A stretch of DNA of 64,000 bases from Tessaracoccus oleiagri (lineage in GTDB: Bacteria > Actinomycetota > Actinomycetes > Propionibacteriales > Propionibacteriaceae), in assembly GCF_900103275.1 (NCBI RefSeq), contig NZ_FNGP01000004.1, positions 285,734-349,733 on the forward strand, read 5' to 3'. The notes under the pieces are model-generated. The model did not search any database. It worked only from the letters and a program-made list of their open reading frames with translations, and was not told the DNA's origin. Both the position numbers and the translations under genes were made by a program. Shown in pieces: positions 53,241 through 62,928 of this stretch; the stretch's first letter is position 1, and the number at the start of each line of letters is the position of its first letter.

Positions 53241-54720
53241 CGTGGACTTCGACACGGTGCTGGAGAAGTACGAACCGGCGATCGGGCTCGAGGTGCACGT
53301 CGAGCTCAACACGGCTACCAAGATGTTCTGCGGCTGCGCGAACGAGTTCGGGTCCGAGCCGAACACGAACACGTGCCCGGTGTGTCTGGGCCTGCCCGGC
53401 TCACTGCCGAGCATCAACGGGCGCGCGGTGGAGTCGGCGATCAGGCTGGGCCTCGCGCTCAACTGCGACATCGCGCAGTGGTGCCGCATGGCGCGGAAGA
53501 ACTATTTCTACCCCGACATGACGAAGAACTTCCAGACGAGCCAGTACGACGAGCCGATCGCATTCGACGGCTGGGTGGAGTTGGACGTCGACGGCGAGAC
53601 CTACCGGGTGGAGATCGAGCGCGCCCACATGGAGGAGGACGCGGGCAAGTCGGTGCACGCCGGTACCTCGGGCCGCATCCACGACGCCTCGTACTCGCTG
53701 ATGGACTACAACCGAGCGGGCGTGCCGCTGATCGAGATCGTCACGAGGCCGATCACGGGCGCGGGCGAGAAGGCGCCGGCCGTGGCCAGGGCCTACGTGG
53801 CCCACCTGCGCGAACTGGTCAAGGCGCTCGACATCTCGGACGCTCGCATGGAGCAGGGGTCGCTTCGCTGTGACGCCAACGTGTCCATCGCGCCGCTCGG
53901 CGCGGCCGGGTTGGGCACCCGCACCGAGACGAAGAACGTCAACTCGCTGCGCTCGGTGGAGCGGGCGGTCCGCTACGAGATCGTCCGTCAGGCGGAGGTC
54001 CTGGAGTCCGGGCAGCCGGTCGTGCAGGAGACGCGCCACTTCCACGAGTCGACGGGCACCACCAGTTCCGGGCGGCCCAAGTCGGACGCCGACGACTACC
54101 GCTACTTCGCGGAGCCCGACCTGCTGCCGATCGCCCCGAGCCGCGAATGGGTGGAGGAGTTGCGCGCGACGCTGCCCGAGCCGCCGGCCCAGCGCCGGGC
54201 ACGGCTGCAGACGGACTGGGGCTTCAGCGACATCGACTTCCTGGGCATCGTCTCCGCGGGGGCGCTCGGTCTGGTGGAGGAGACGGTGGCCGCCGGGGCG
54301 ACCCCGGCGACGGCACGCAAGTGGTGGGTCTCCGAGCTGTCCCGCCGGGCCAACGAGTCGGGCGTGGAGCTCGACGAGCTGGCCATCACCCCGGCGCAGG
54401 TCGCGGCGGTGCAGGCGCTCGTCGACCAGGGGATCGTCAACGACAAGCTCGCTCGACAGGTCATCGACGGTGTCCTCGCCGGCGAGGGCGAGCCGGCCGA
54501 GGTCGTGGAGCGGCGCGGACTGGTCGTCGTCTCCGACACGGGTGCGCTGTCCGCCGCCGTCGACGAGGCGATCGCGGCCAACCCGGGCGTCGCCGACAAG
54601 ATCCGCGACGGCAAGGTGCAGGCGGCAGGTGCCCTCATCGGACAGGTGATGAAGGCCATGAAGGGCCAGGCGGACGCCGCCAAGGTCCGGGAGCTGATCC
54701 TCGAGAAGCTCGCCGGCTGA
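53233..54720 (+). CDS. gatB: Asp-tRNA(Asn)/Glu-tRNA(Gln) amidotransferase subunit B
   Basis: 495 residues. The kinase-like and tRNA-binding subunit: [20 protein letters not shown] and [14 protein letters not shown] (zinc Cys pairs), [19 protein letters not shown], and the C-terminal YqeY-like tail domain ([20 protein letters not shown]). GTG at 53233 gives MSDVDF; GTG at 53242 is an alternative with GAAGG upstream. Confidence 0.95.
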   Translation: MSDVDFDTVLEKYEPAIGLEVHVELNTATKMFCGCANEFGSEPNTNTCPVCLGLPGSLPSINGRAVESAIRLGLALNCDIAQWCRMARKNYFYPDMTKNFQTSQYDEPIAFDGWVELDVDGETYRVEIERAHMEEDAGKSVHAGTSGRIHDASYSLMDYNRAGVPLIEIVTRPITGAGEKAPAVARAYVAHLRELVKALDISDARMEQGSLRCDANVSIAPLGAAGLGTRTETKNVNSLRSVERAVRYEIVRQAEVLESGQPVVQETRHFHESTGTTSSGRPKSDADDYRYFAEPDLLPIAPSREWVEELRATLPEPPAQRRARLQTDWGFSDIDFLGIVSAGALGLVEETVAAGATPATARKWWVSELSRRANESGVELDELAITPAQVAAVQALVDQGIVNDKLARQVIDGVLAGEGEPAEVVERRGLVVVSDTGALSAAVDEAIAANPGVADKIRDGKVQAAGALIGQVMKAMKGQADAAKVRELILEKLAG

Positions 54721-54726
54721 CCGGGA

Positions 54727-55326
54727 TCAGAGCCCGCGCAAGGACTCCCGGTAGCGGTCGACGTCGTCGCCGGTGACGACGACGTCGGCCTCCCTGCCAG
54801 AGAAGTGCAGCACGAGCTCGTTCGCGGGGCCCTCCACGTAGATGGTGCGGGAGCCCTTGCCGAATCGGCGCGGCGACCCGCCCGTCGGGGTGACGACGAG
54901 GCGGTGGTCGGACTCCAGCTGCGCCTTCTTGGCGAGGGCGAAGGCGACCTTCTCCAGGCCGCGGACCTCACCGTCGCTGAGCTCCACCTTCTCGCCCCGC
55001 GGTCGGCGCACGTCCTCGTGGTGGACGTACCACTCGACCCCGTTCACCAGCGGGTCGAGGGGCGCCATGTACCAGCTCGGCGACTCGAGGTCCTCGAGGA
55101 TCGGCAGGTAGCCCTTCGCGTGGAGCGCGTGGCGCTGCATGCGCTCCGTCACATTGGAGAGCGCCTTGATGCCGATGCCCGGGAGCGCGGCGGGCTTGTG
55201 CTCGCGGATCCAGAGGTGGGCGGCGAGGTCCTGGGTCTGCCAACCCTCGCAGGCGGTCTCGGCGAACGGGCCGACCTCCCGGAGCAGGTCGACGAGCTGG
55301 GCGCGCTGGCGGCGGGCGAAAGTCAT
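54727..55326 (-). CDS. TIGR03085 family metal-binding protein (DinB/MDMPI-like)
   Basis: 199 residues. The N-terminal four-helix bundle of the DinB / mycothiol-dependent maleylpyruvate isomerase superfamily: [20 protein letters not shown] with a metal-type His and [15 protein letters not shown] with the paired His. The sequence matches TIGR03085 proteins of actinobacteria, whose function is unknown. Leaderless-type start: TACGCT ends 7 bases before the ATG. It is convergent with gatB. Confidence 0.85.
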   Translation of the reverse strand: MTFARRQRAQLVDLLREVGPFAETACEGWQTQDLAAHLWIREHKPAALPGIGIKALSNVTERMQRHALHAKGYLPILEDLESPSWYMAPLDPLVNGVEWYVHHEDVRRPRGEKVELSDGEVRGLEKVAFALAKKAQLESDHRLVVTPTGGSPRRFGKGSRTIYVEGPANELVLHFSGREADVVVTGDDVDRYRESLRGL

Positions 55327-55333
55327 GGGGCCC

Positions 55334-55352
55334 AGCGTACCTGCGGTTAAAT
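55334..55352. promoter_or_regulatory. Paired divergent -10 elements for TIGR03085 gene and hisI
   Basis: A 32-bp intergenic region. TACGCT on the minus strand (55334-55339), 7 bases before one ATG; TTAAAT on the plus strand (55347-55352), 6 bases before the hisI ATG. The hexamers are 7 bp apart. Confidence 0.5.
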
Positions 55353-55358
55353 GGGGCC

Positions 55359-55670
55359 ATGCCCGACATCAAGTTCAACGACCAGGGGCTCGTGCCCGCG
55401 ATCGCCCAGGAGGCCACCACCGGCGAGGTGCTGATGATGGCCTGGATGAATGAGGAGGCGCTGCGCGCCACGCTGGAGACCGGGCGGGCGACGTACTGGT
55501 CGCGCAGCCGCGACGAGCTGTGGGTCAAGGGGGACACGTCGGGCCACAGCCAGGAAGTGGTGGAGGTGCTCGTCGACTGCGACGGTGACACCGTCCTCGT
55601 GAAGGTCAACCAGACGGGTGCGGCGTGCCACACCGGCAACCGCACGTGCTTCTTCCAGGAGCTCTCGTGA
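55359..55670 (+). CDS. hisI: Phosphoribosyl-AMP cyclohydrolase
   Basis: 103 residues, HisI alone without the HisE pyrophosphatase. It opens the purine ring of PR-AMP in histidine synthesis. Zinc/magnesium ligands are visible: [30 protein letters not shown] (Asp-Cys-Asp) and [13 protein letters not shown]. It leads the hisI-trpE gene pair and overlaps trpE by 4 bases (GTGA). Confidence 0.95.
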   Translation: MPDIKFNDQGLVPAIAQEATTGEVLMMAWMNEEALRATLETGRATYWSRSRDELWVKGDTSGHSQEVVEVLVDCDGDTVLVKVNQTGAACHTGNRTCFFQELS

Positions 55671-57142
55671 TCAGCGCCGACGAGTTCGCGCGGCTCGCGC
55701 AGCGGCGCAGGGTCATCCCGGTCCACACGAAGATGATCGCCGACGACCTCACTCCGGTGGCGCTCTACGACCAGCTGTGTGGCGGTCGCGAGAACACCTT
55801 CCTGCTCGAATCGGCCGAGGCGGGGGTGATCAGCCGTTACTCGATCATCGGGGTGCGCTCCGACGCGGTGCTCACGTCCCGCGACGGCGAGGCGCGGTGG
55901 ACGGGGAGGGAACTCGCGGACCTGCCCGCCGAGGGCGACCCGCTCGACGTCCTCCGGCAGACGCTCGCGGAGCTGGCCACGGAGCCCGACCCGGAGCTGC
56001 CGTCCTTCCACGCCGGGCTCGTCGGCTTCCTCGGCTACGACATCGTGAGGCGTCTCGAGCACCTGCCGAGCGACACCGTCGACGACCTCGGGCTGCCGGA
56101 GCTGCTCTTCCTCCTGACGAGCGAGGTGGCGGTCCTCGACCACCAGCTCGGGGAGCTGTGGCTCATCGCGAACGCGATCAACTGGGACAACTCACCCGAC
56201 CGGGTCGAGAGGGCCTACGAGCAGGCGGTCGCGGCGATCGAGCGGATGAAGCAGCGGGTGCTCGAACCCCGCCGGCCGCTCACCGCCTTCCCCGGGGAAC
56301 GCCGGACCCCGGACGTGCGGCGCCAGCGGACCTCGGAGGAGTTCTGCGGACTGGTGCGGGAGGCGCAGGAGGAGATCAAGGCGGGGGAGGCGTTCCAGAT
56401 CGTCGTCTCGCAGCGCTTCGACATCCCGACGAAGGCCGCCCCCTTCGACATCTACCGCGCCCTGCGCGTGACCAACCCGAGTCCCTACATGTACTACCTC
56501 GCGCTGGACGGGTTCTCGGTCGTCGGCGCCTCACCGGAGGCACTCGTCACCGTCCACGGCGACGTGGTGACCACGCGCCCCATCGCCGGCTCCCGGCCGC
56601 GGGGCGCGACCCCGGACCAGGACAAGGCGCTCGCCGACGAGTTGCAGGCCGACGAGAAGGAGCGCGCCGAGCACATCATGCTCGTGGACCTCGGCCGCAA
56701 CGACCTGGGCCGGATCTCCCGGCCCGGGACGGTCGTCGTCGAGGAGTTCCTCAACGTGCACCGCTACTCCCACATCATGCACCTGGAGGCGGCGGTCACC
56801 GGCTCGCTGCGGGAGGACCGCTCGGCCCTCGACGCGGTGCTCGCCTGCTTCCCGGCCGGCACGCTGTCGGGCGCGCCGAAGGTGCGGGCGATGGAGATCA
56901 TCGAGCGTCTCGAGCTCACCCGCCGCGGCGTCTACGGCGGCGTCGTCGGCTACTTCGACTTCGCGGGGAACGCGGACGTGGCGATCGCGATCCGCAGCGC
57001 CGTGGTGAAGGACGGTGTGGCGCACGTCCAGTCGGGGGCGGGCATCGTCAAGGACTCGGTGCCGGAACTCGAGGACGCCGAGTGCGCCCACAAGGCCCGG
57101 GCTGTCGTGACCGCGGTGGAGAAGGCGGAGTCGTGGCGCTGA
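55667..57142 (+). CDS. trpE: Anthranilate synthase component I
   Basis: 491 residues. Converts chorismate to anthranilate with ammonia from TrpG. N-terminal Trp-binding LLESAEAG fits the allosteric LLES motif. The chorismate-binding core shows [51 protein letters not shown] and [23 protein letters not shown] at 55667 begins in the hisI stop. No trpG or trpD in the window. Confidence 0.95.
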   Translation: MISADEFARLAQRRRVIPVHTKMIADDLTPVALYDQLCGGRENTFLLESAEAGVISRYSIIGVRSDAVLTSRDGEARWTGRELADLPAEGDPLDVLRQTLAELATEPDPELPSFHAGLVGFLGYDIVRRLEHLPSDTVDDLGLPELLFLLTSEVAVLDHQLGELWLIANAINWDNSPDRVERAYEQAVAAIERMKQRVLEPRRPLTAFPGERRTPDVRRQRTSEEFCGLVREAQEEIKAGEAFQIVVSQRFDIPTKAAPFDIYRALRVTNPSPYMYYLALDGFSVVGASPEALVTVHGDVVTTRPIAGSRPRGATPDQDKALADELQADEKERAEHIMLVDLGRNDLGRISRPGTVVVEEFLNVHRYSHIMHLEAAVTGSLREDRSALDAVLACFPAGTLSGAPKVRAMEIIERLELTRRGVYGGVVGYFDFAGNADVAIAIRSAVVKDGVAHVQSGAGIVKDSVPELEDAECAHKARAVVTAVEKAESWR

Positions 57143-57513
57143 CGCGCCGCTGGCCGGCCACGCTGGCCGGCGCGACGGGTGCGCTCGTGGCCGGCATCGG
57201 GGGCAACGCGGCGGAGTCGGCGGCCGTCTCCGGCGTGGGCTGGGCCGCGGTGGCCGGCGTCGCGCTGTCCCTCATGCTGCACAGCTGGGGCCTTCGGGTC
57301 ATCGGGGCGCTCGTCGTCCTGCTCGCCGTGCTCGGCGCCGTCCTGGCGTTCCTGTCCGAGCCGTGGTTCGTCCTCGCCTTCCTCGTCGTGGCGCTCTCCG
57401 GCGTGGTGATCGCGCTCCGCGGGCCCGGATGGGCGAGCACGCGGCGTCGCCGGGAGCCGGCCGACGACCCCTGGAAGCGGATGGACGCGGGGGAGGACCC
57501 CACCCTCCCCTGA
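57133..57513 (+). CDS. Trp biosynthesis-associated membrane protein
   Basis: 126 residues, about four helices (LAGATGALVAGIGGN, GWAAVAGVALSLMLHSWGLR, VIGALVVLLAVLGAVLAFL, WFVLAFLVVALSGVVIALRG) and a basic-acidic tail ending DPWKRMDAGEDPTLP. It matches the actinobacterial Trp-operon membrane family (Trp_oprn_chp, TIGR02234) in size, tail and position after trpE. Its function is unknown; a Trp-precursor transporter has been guessed. GTG at 57133 overlaps the trpE stop by 10 bases. Confidence 0.85.
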   Translation: MALTRRWPATLAGATGALVAGIGGNAAESAAVSGVGWAAVAGVALSLMLHSWGLRVIGALVVLLAVLGAVLAFLSEPWFVLAFLVVALSGVVIALRGPGWASTRRRREPADDPWKRMDAGEDPTLP

Positions 57514-57559
57514 CCCGGCGGGGCTGCTGCGACCCGCTGCGGGCCTAGCCTTGCGCTCC

Positions 57560-58879
57560 ATGACCACTTCGACCACGACCACGCCGCTGCGCAGGGCTGT
57601 CACCACGCCCTCGCTCTTCCTGTTCATCCTCGGCGACGTGCTCGGCGCCGGGGTCTACATCCTCATCGGCACCATCGCCGCGACCTCCGGGGGCGCGGTG
57701 TGGGTGCCCCTGATCGTCGCGCTGCTCATGGTGCTGCTGACCGCCGGGTCGTACGCGGAACTCGCGACCAAGTACCCGCGGGCCGGCGGGTCGTCGCACT
57801 ATGCGAAGCGGGCCTTCGGACCGTTCGTGGGGTTCCTCGTCGGCTTCTGCATGCTGGCCGCCGGCATCGTCTCCGTGGGTGCGCTGGCGCTCGGGTTCGC
57901 CGGCGACTACCTGGGCGAGTTCCTGACCGCGCCGGTGCGGATCACGGTCGCGGTCTTCCTGCTCCTGCTGGCCGCGCTCAACGCGTACGGCATCCGCGAG
58001 TCGATGTGGGTCAACATGGTGGCCACCGTGATCGAGGTGGGCGGCCTGCTGCTGGTAATCGTCGTCGGCGCGCTCGTCATCGCGAGGGGCGACGGGGACC
58101 CGTCGCGTCTCGTGCAACTCGGCACCGCCACCGACGGCCCGGTCACCGCGGTGCTCGCCGGCACGGTGCTGGCCTACTACTCCTACGTCGGGTTCGAGAC
58201 GTCGGTGAACGTCGCGGAGGAGGCGAATGACCCGAGCCGGTCCTACCCCCGAGCCCTGTTCGGCGCGCTGGTCGTCGCCGGGCTGGTCTACGTCGGTGTG
58301 GGCGTCGCGGCGAGCGCGGTCATCCCGACGTCGGAGTTGGCCGCGTCCTCGGGGCCGTTGCTGGAGGTGGTCCGGGCCGCCGGGGGCGTGCCACCCGTCG
58401 TGTTCTCCGTGATCGCTCTCGTGGCGGTCGGCAACGGCGCGCTCCTCACGGGCATCATGACCTCGCGACTGACGTACGGGATGAGCCGCGACGGGCTGCT
58501 GCCCGGCTTCCTGAGCCGGGTGCTCCCGAACCGGCGCACGCCGTGGACGGCCATCCTCGTCACCACGGCGCTCTCGCTGGTCCTCGCGCTCATCGGCTCC
58601 ATCGAGGTGCTCGCCTCGACGCTGGTGCTGCTCCTTCTCGTGGTGTTCATCGCGGTCAACGCGGTGGTCCTCGTCCTGCGCCGGGACCACGTCGAGCACG
58701 TCCACTTCCGGGTGCCGCGGGTGCTGCCCGTGCTCGGAATCGCGAGCTGTCTGCTGCTGGCGACGCAGATCGAGGCCGAGACGTGGCAGTTCGGGCTCCC
58801 GCTGCTCGCCGCCGGTGCCCTCTTCGCGGCGGTGGCGCACTTCCGGCTCCGCCGCGGCGGGGCACGGCAGTCGGGCTAG
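57560..58879 (+). CDS. APC superfamily amino-acid permease
   Basis: 439 residues with about 12 membrane helices. Helix 1 carries the APC glycine motif FLFILGDVLGAGVYILIGTI, the loop after helix 2 is AELATKYPRAGGSSHYAKRA, and helix 6 is AYYSYVGFETSVNVAEEAND, followed by PSRSYPRAL, which are the APC consensus regions. Substrate cannot be read from sequence. It interrupts the usual trp operon order between the Trp membrane gene and trpC. TAGCCT ends 8 bases before the ATG. It is convergent with mutY (4-base overlap). Confidence 0.88.
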   Translation: MTTSTTTTPLRRAVTTPSLFLFILGDVLGAGVYILIGTIAATSGGAVWVPLIVALLMVLLTAGSYAELATKYPRAGGSSHYAKRAFGPFVGFLVGFCMLAAGIVSVGALALGFAGDYLGEFLTAPVRITVAVFLLLLAALNAYGIRESMWVNMVATVIEVGGLLLVIVVGALVIARGDGDPSRLVQLGTATDGPVTAVLAGTVLAYYSYVGFETSVNVAEEANDPSRSYPRALFGALVVAGLVYVGVGVAASAVIPTSELAASSGPLLEVVRAAGGVPPVVFSVIALVAVGNGALLTGIMTSRLTYGMSRDGLLPGFLSRVLPNRRTPWTAILVTTALSLVLALIGSIEVLASTLVLLLLVVFIAVNAVVLVLRRDHVEHVHFRVPRVLPVLGIASCLLLATQIEAETWQFGLPLLAAGALFAAVAHFRLRRGGARQSG

Positions 58880-59739
58880 GGGAGCCGGAGGGAACCCTCC
58901 TCCTCGACCGCCAGGCCGTCGGCTACGAGGCCGGCGATCGCCCGCTCGCGCTGGTCTTCGGACGCCCAGACGAAGCGCAACTCCGGACGGGGGACCGCGT
59001 GGTCGGCGGCCCGCAGCGCGGCCATGATGCGTCCGCGCGCCTGCCGGTCGCTGCCCTCGAACCGCGGCTGGCTGGTGCGCCTCGACGGCGCGTTGTCGGG
59101 GCGGCCGGCCCGCAGCCAGGCGCAGCTGCCCGCCAGGGGGCAGCGGTCGCACGCCGGGGAGCGGGAGGTGCAGACCAGGGCGCCCAGCTCCATCAGGGCG
59201 GCGCTCACCAGGGCGGCGCGCTCCTCGTCGGATGGGAGGAGTGCCTCCGTCTCGGCCAGGTCCCGCCGACGGGGATGACCCTGGTTGGCGAGCCCGTGAC
59301 GGTAACGCGCGACCACGCGGCGCACGTTGGTGTCGACGACCGGGTGCCGTCGCCGGAAGTGGAACACCGCGACCGCGCGTGCGGTGTACTCCCCGACGCC
59401 GGGCAGGGCGAGCAGCGCGTCCACGTCGGGCGGCACCTCGCCGGCATGCTTCTCGACGATGACGCGCGCCGCCTGCTGGAGGCGCACTGCCCGGCGGGGA
59501 TAGCCCAGGTTGCCCCAGCGGCGCAGGATCTCGGCGGTCGGAGCGGCCGCGAAGGCCGCCGGCGTCGGCCAGGCCTCCAACCATGAGTCGATCTCGGCGG
59601 CGACGCGCGACGCCTGCGTCTGCTGGAGCATGATCTCGCTCAGCAACGCACCCCAGGCGGAGAAGTCGGGGCGGCGCCACGGCAGGTCGCGGGCCTCGGC
59701 GGCGTACCAAGGGGCCAGTTCGGGATACAGGTCTGACAC
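58876..59739 (-). CDS. mutY: A/G-specific adenine DNA glycosylase
   Basis: 287 residues. Removes adenine opposite 8-oxoguanine. Catalytic Glu in LLSEIMLQQTQASRV; helix-hairpin-helix and Asp in LPGVGEYTARAVAVF and VVDTNVRRVVARY; [4Fe-4S] ligands C-x6-C-x2-C-x5-C in CTSRSPACDRCPLAGSC. Shorter than E. coli MutY (350): no C-terminal MutT-like recognition domain, as commonly seen in actinobacteria. GTG at 59739 lies 7 bases after TAGTCT, so it looks leaderless. Confidence 0.94.
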   Translation of the reverse strand: MSDLYPELAPWYAAEARDLPWRRPDFSAWGALLSEIMLQQTQASRVAAEIDSWLEAWPTPAAFAAAPTAEILRRWGNLGYPRRAVRLQQAARVIVEKHAGEVPPDVDALLALPGVGEYTARAVAVFHFRRRHPVVDTNVRRVVARYRHGLANQGHPRRRDLAETEALLPSDEERAALVSAALMELGALVCTSRSPACDRCPLAGSCAWLRAGRPDNAPSRRTSQPRFEGSDRQARGRIMAALRAADHAVPRPELRFVWASEDQRERAIAGLVADGLAVEEEGSLRLP

Positions 59740-59746
59740 GGCGACA

Positions 59747-59756
59747 AGACTAGGCT
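59747..59756. promoter_or_regulatory. Overlapping -10 hexamers on both strands (mutY / trp side)
   Basis: AGACTAGGCT contains TAGTCT on the minus strand (59747-59752), 7 bases before the mutY GTG, and TAGGCT on the plus strand (59751-59756). The two share the central TA. The plus element would feed HGxxPAAW-trpC with a leader of about 60 bases. Confidence 0.5.
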
Positions 59757-59822
59757 GACCGCACGGTGCGATTCACGATAGTGTTTCGCCCGAATGCCCA
59801 CGTCTTCGAGGAAGGGACTCAG

Positions 59823-60026
59823 ATGGCTACTCCCAGGTACTACCATCACGGCGGCAGCCCCGCGGCATGGACGGGGTCGGCAGTGTGCGCGCTCGGCTTC
59901 ATCATCGTCACCATCGGCATCTTCATGGGGCCGAACTGGGTGGTCATCGGGGTCGGTGGCGCGGTGGTGCTGCTGGGGATCATCGCCACGGTCGTGATGA
60001 AGGCCATGGGCCTGGGCCAGCCGTGA
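59823..60026 (+). CDS. HGxxPAAW family small membrane protein
   Basis: 67 residues. YYHHGGSPAAWTGSAVCALG carries the family hallmark HGxxPAAW, followed by two membrane helices (GFIIVTIGIFMGPNWVV, GGAVVLLGIIATVVMKAMG). Such proteins precede trpC in many actinobacteria; function unknown. ATG at 59823 has GGAAGGG upstream. An in-frame GTG at 59766, 9 bases after TAGGCT, would add 19 residues. It overlaps trpC by 4 bases. Confidence 0.88.
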   Translation: MATPRYYHHGGSPAAWTGSAVCALGFIIVTIGIFMGPNWVVIGVGGAVVLLGIIATVVMKAMGLGQP

Positions 60027-60805
60027 CCGTGCTGGAGTCGATCGTCGCCGGGGTCCGAGAGGACCTCGACCGGCGTCGTGCCCGCGTTCCGCTGAGCGAG
60101 CTCGAGGCCGCGCTCGACGACCTGCGTCCCACGCTGGACCCCATGCCGCACTTCCGCGGCGGCGACCTCTCGGTCATCGCCGAGGTGAAGCGTCGCTCGC
60201 CCTCGAAGGGCGACCTGGCCGACATCCAGGACCCTGCCGCGCTCGCCCACAGCTATGCCGAGGGTGGGGCCGCGGCCATCTCCGTCCTCACCGAGGAGCG
60301 CCGGTTCGGTGGCTCGCTCGCCGACCTCGACGCCGTCCGCGCGCGCGTCGGGATCCCTGTCCTGCGCAAGGACTTCATGGTCGACGAGTACCAGTTCCTG
60401 GAGGCCAGGGTCCACGGTGCAGACCTGGTGCTGCTCATCGTCGCCTCGCTGACGGACGCGGAACTCACTCGGTTCCTCGGGCTGGCCTCGGACCTCGGCC
60501 TGACGCCGCTGGTCGAGGTGCACACAGAGGAGGAGGTCGACCGGGCGCTCGCGTCGGGGGCCGAGCTCATCGGCGTGAACAACCGGGACCTCAAGACCCT
60601 CGACGTGGACCTCGCCAACTTCGGCCGGCTGGCCGCACGCATCGGCGACGGCGTCGTCCGCGTGGCCGAGTCAGGCATCTTCACGCCGGCGGATGCCGCC
60701 AAGGTACGCGACGAGGGGGCCGACGCCATCCTCGTCGGGGAGGCGCTGGTGCGCCACGGCGACCCCGAGCGCGCCGTCGCCGCGCTCGCGTCCGCTGCCC
60801 GGTAG
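60023..60805 (+). CDS. trpC: Indole-3-glycerol phosphate synthase
   Basis: 260 residues, TIM barrel. Closes the indole ring from CdRP. Catalytic lysines and glutamates: [58 protein letters not shown], and [19 protein letters not shown] at 60023 overlaps the HGxxPAAW stop. A TAGGCT lies between it and trpB. Confidence 0.95.
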   Translation: MTVLESIVAGVREDLDRRRARVPLSELEAALDDLRPTLDPMPHFRGGDLSVIAEVKRRSPSKGDLADIQDPAALAHSYAEGGAAAISVLTEERRFGGSLADLDAVRARVGIPVLRKDFMVDEYQFLEARVHGADLVLLIVASLTDAELTRFLGLASDLGLTPLVEVHTEEEVDRALASGAELIGVNNRDLKTLDVDLANFGRLAARIGDGVVRVAESGIFTPADAAKVRDEGADAILVGEALVRHGDPERAVAALASAAR

Positions 60806-60832
60806 AAGTCGGGCGCCCTTCCGCGGGGGCGA

Positions 60833-60838
60833 TAGGCT
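60833..60838 (+). promoter_or_regulatory. Putative internal promoter of trpB
   Basis: TAGGCT ends 7 bases before the trpB ATG, and trpB has no Shine-Dalgarno. This suggests that trpBA can be made from its own leaderless transcript as well as by read-through. Confidence 0.45.
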
Positions 60839-60845
60839 GAACCGC

Positions 60846-62078
60846 ATGACTTCCTATCCCGACGCCAAGGGGCACTTCGGCCGTTTCGGTGGCCGTTTCG
60901 TCCCCGAAGCGCTGCAGGCGGCCTTGTCCGAGCTCGAGAAGGCGTTCGCCGACGCCCAGGCGGATCCGAGCTTCGGCGAGGAACTCCGTCGGCTCCAGCG
61001 CGACTACTCCGGGCGGCCCACCCCGATCACGGTCGCCGACGGCTTCTCGAAGCACGCCGGCAACGCGCGCATCTACCTCAAGCGCGAGGACCTCAACCAC
61101 ACGGGCGCGCACAAGATCAACAACGTCCTCGGGCAGGCCCTGCTCACGAAGCGGATGGGGAAGACCCGCGTCATCGCCGAGACGGGCGCCGGCCAGCACG
61201 GCGTCGCCACCGCCACCGCCGCCGCGCTGATGGGGCTCGAGTGCCGCGTCTACATGGGTGAGGTCGACACCAAGCGTCAGGCGCTGAACGTCGCCCGCAT
61301 GCAGCTGCTCGGCGCCGAGGTGTACGCGGTGGCCGCGGGCTCCCGCACCCTCAAGGACGCCATGAACGAGGCGATGCGCGACTGGGTGACCACGGTCGAC
61401 ACCACGCACTACCTCATCGGCACCGTCGGGGGACCGCACCCCTTCCCGTACCTGGTCCGCGAGTTGCAGCGGGTGATATCCACCGAGTCCCGGGCGCAGA
61501 TGCTCGAGGCCCACGATGGGCTCCCCGACTACGTCGTCGCCTGCGTCGGCGGCGGATCGAACGCCATCGGCCAGTTCTACGACTTCATCCCCGACGAGGA
61601 GGTCGCGCTGGTCGGTTTCGAGGCCGGCGGCGAGGGCATCGCGTCGGGCCGCCACTCGGCCACCATCACCGAGGGGACGACGGGCGTGCTCCACGGCGCC
61701 CGCACCTTCGTGCTGCAGGACGCCGACGGGCAGACGATCGAATCCCACTCGATCTCCGCGGGGCTCGACTATCCGGGCGTCGGTCCCGAGCATGCGTGGC
61801 TGGCCGACACCGGCCGGGCCAGCTACGAGGTCGTGACGGACGAGGAGGCCATGGAGGCCTTCAAGCTGCTCAGCCGGACGGAGGGCATCATCCCGGCGAT
61901 CGAGTCGGCGCACGCCCTCGCCGGAGCGCTGCGGATCGGACGACGGATCGCGGAGGAGGACCCCAACGCGCGTCCGCGCATCCTCGTCTGTCTCTCCGGC
62001 CGCGGGGACAAGGACACCGGCACGGCCTTCGACTGGTTCAAGTTGAGCGGCCAGCCCGATCACGTAGTGGGAGCATGA
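60846..62078 (+). CDS. trpB: Tryptophan synthase subunit beta
   Basis: 410 residues, PLP enzyme joining indole and serine. [20 protein letters not shown] at the N-terminus, PLP lysine in [34 protein letters not shown], and PLP-phosphate loop [35 protein letters not shown] is the C-terminal signature of TrpB1. trpA follows one base later. Confidence 0.97.
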   Translation: MTSYPDAKGHFGRFGGRFVPEALQAALSELEKAFADAQADPSFGEELRRLQRDYSGRPTPITVADGFSKHAGNARIYLKREDLNHTGAHKINNVLGQALLTKRMGKTRVIAETGAGQHGVATATAAALMGLECRVYMGEVDTKRQALNVARMQLLGAEVYAVAAGSRTLKDAMNEAMRDWVTTVDTTHYLIGTVGGPHPFPYLVRELQRVISTESRAQMLEAHDGLPDYVVACVGGGSNAIGQFYDFIPDEEVALVGFEAGGEGIASGRHSATITEGTTGVLHGARTFVLQDADGQTIESHSISAGLDYPGVGPEHAWLADTGRASYEVVTDEEAMEAFKLLSRTEGIIPAIESAHALAGALRIGRRIAEEDPNARPRILVCLSGRGDKDTGTAFDWFKLSGQPDHVVGA

Positions 62079-62079
62079 C

Positions 62080-62928
62080 ATGAGCCAGTTCGATTCCGCG
62101 GAACGTCTCGGGCGTTCCGGCCAGGTCGTCGCGCGCTGCCTCGACGAGGGCCGACCCGCCTTCGTGGGCTACTACAGCGTCGGTTTCCCGGGCGTCGACG
62201 CCTCCCTCGAGGCGATGAAGGCCATCGTCGAGGGCGACGAGGGGCGCGGCGCCGACATCGTCGAGATCGGCATGCCGTACTCCGATCCGCTGATGGACGG
62301 TCTCGTCATCCAGCGGGCCAACACCAAGGCGCTCGCCCGTGGCGTGCACACGAAGCACGCGTTGCAGGCGGTGGAGGCGGTCGCCCGGCTCGGCGCGATG
62401 CCCATGGTCATGACCTACTGGAACGTCATCGAGGCGTACGGGGTCGACGCGTTCGCCCGCGACCTGGCCGCGGCCGGAGGCGGGGGGGTGATCACGCCGG
62501 ACTTGCCCGCGGACGACTGCCCCGAGTGGATTGAGGCGACCGACAAGCACGGCACCGACCGGATCTTCCTCATCGCCCCCTCGTCGAGCGAGGAGCGCCT
62601 GCGGATGACGATGCAGGCCTCGCGCGGTTGGGTCTACGCAACCAGCGTGATGGGCGTCACGGGCGCCCGCGCGCAGACGTCCGACGCCGGGCCGGTCATC
62701 GTCGAGCGCGCCCGCAAGGCGGACCCGACGATCCCCGTCGGCATCGGCCTCGGCGTCTCGAACGGGGACCAGGCGGCGGAGATCGGCAGCTACGCCGATC
62801 TGGTCATCGTCGGCTCGGCCCTGATCAGCTGCATGAAGTCGGACGGCAACGACATGGCCACCGATCTGTCCGCGCTCCGTAGGCTCTCCGGGGAGATCGC
62901 TTCGGGCGTGGAGAGGAGTCGTGCGTGA
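62080..62928 (+). CDS. trpA: Tryptophan synthase subunit alpha
   Basis: 282 residues, TIM barrel. Releases indole from indole-glycerol-phosphate. Catalytic Glu in ADIVEIGMPYSDPLMDGLVI (Glu and Asp motif), ADDCPEWIEATDKHGTDRIF, and the phosphate loop YATSVMGVTGAR. ATG at 62080 overlaps no other start. The end overlaps the Sco1 gene by 4 bases. Confidence 0.96.
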   Translation: MSQFDSAERLGRSGQVVARCLDEGRPAFVGYYSVGFPGVDASLEAMKAIVEGDEGRGADIVEIGMPYSDPLMDGLVIQRANTKALARGVHTKHALQAVEAVARLGAMPMVMTYWNVIEAYGVDAFARDLAAAGGGGVITPDLPADDCPEWIEATDKHGTDRIFLIAPSSSEERLRMTMQASRGWVYATSVMGVTGARAQTSDAGPVIVERARKADPTIPVGIGLGVSNGDQAAEIGSYADLVIVGSALISCMKSDGNDMATDLSALRRLSGEIASGVERSRA

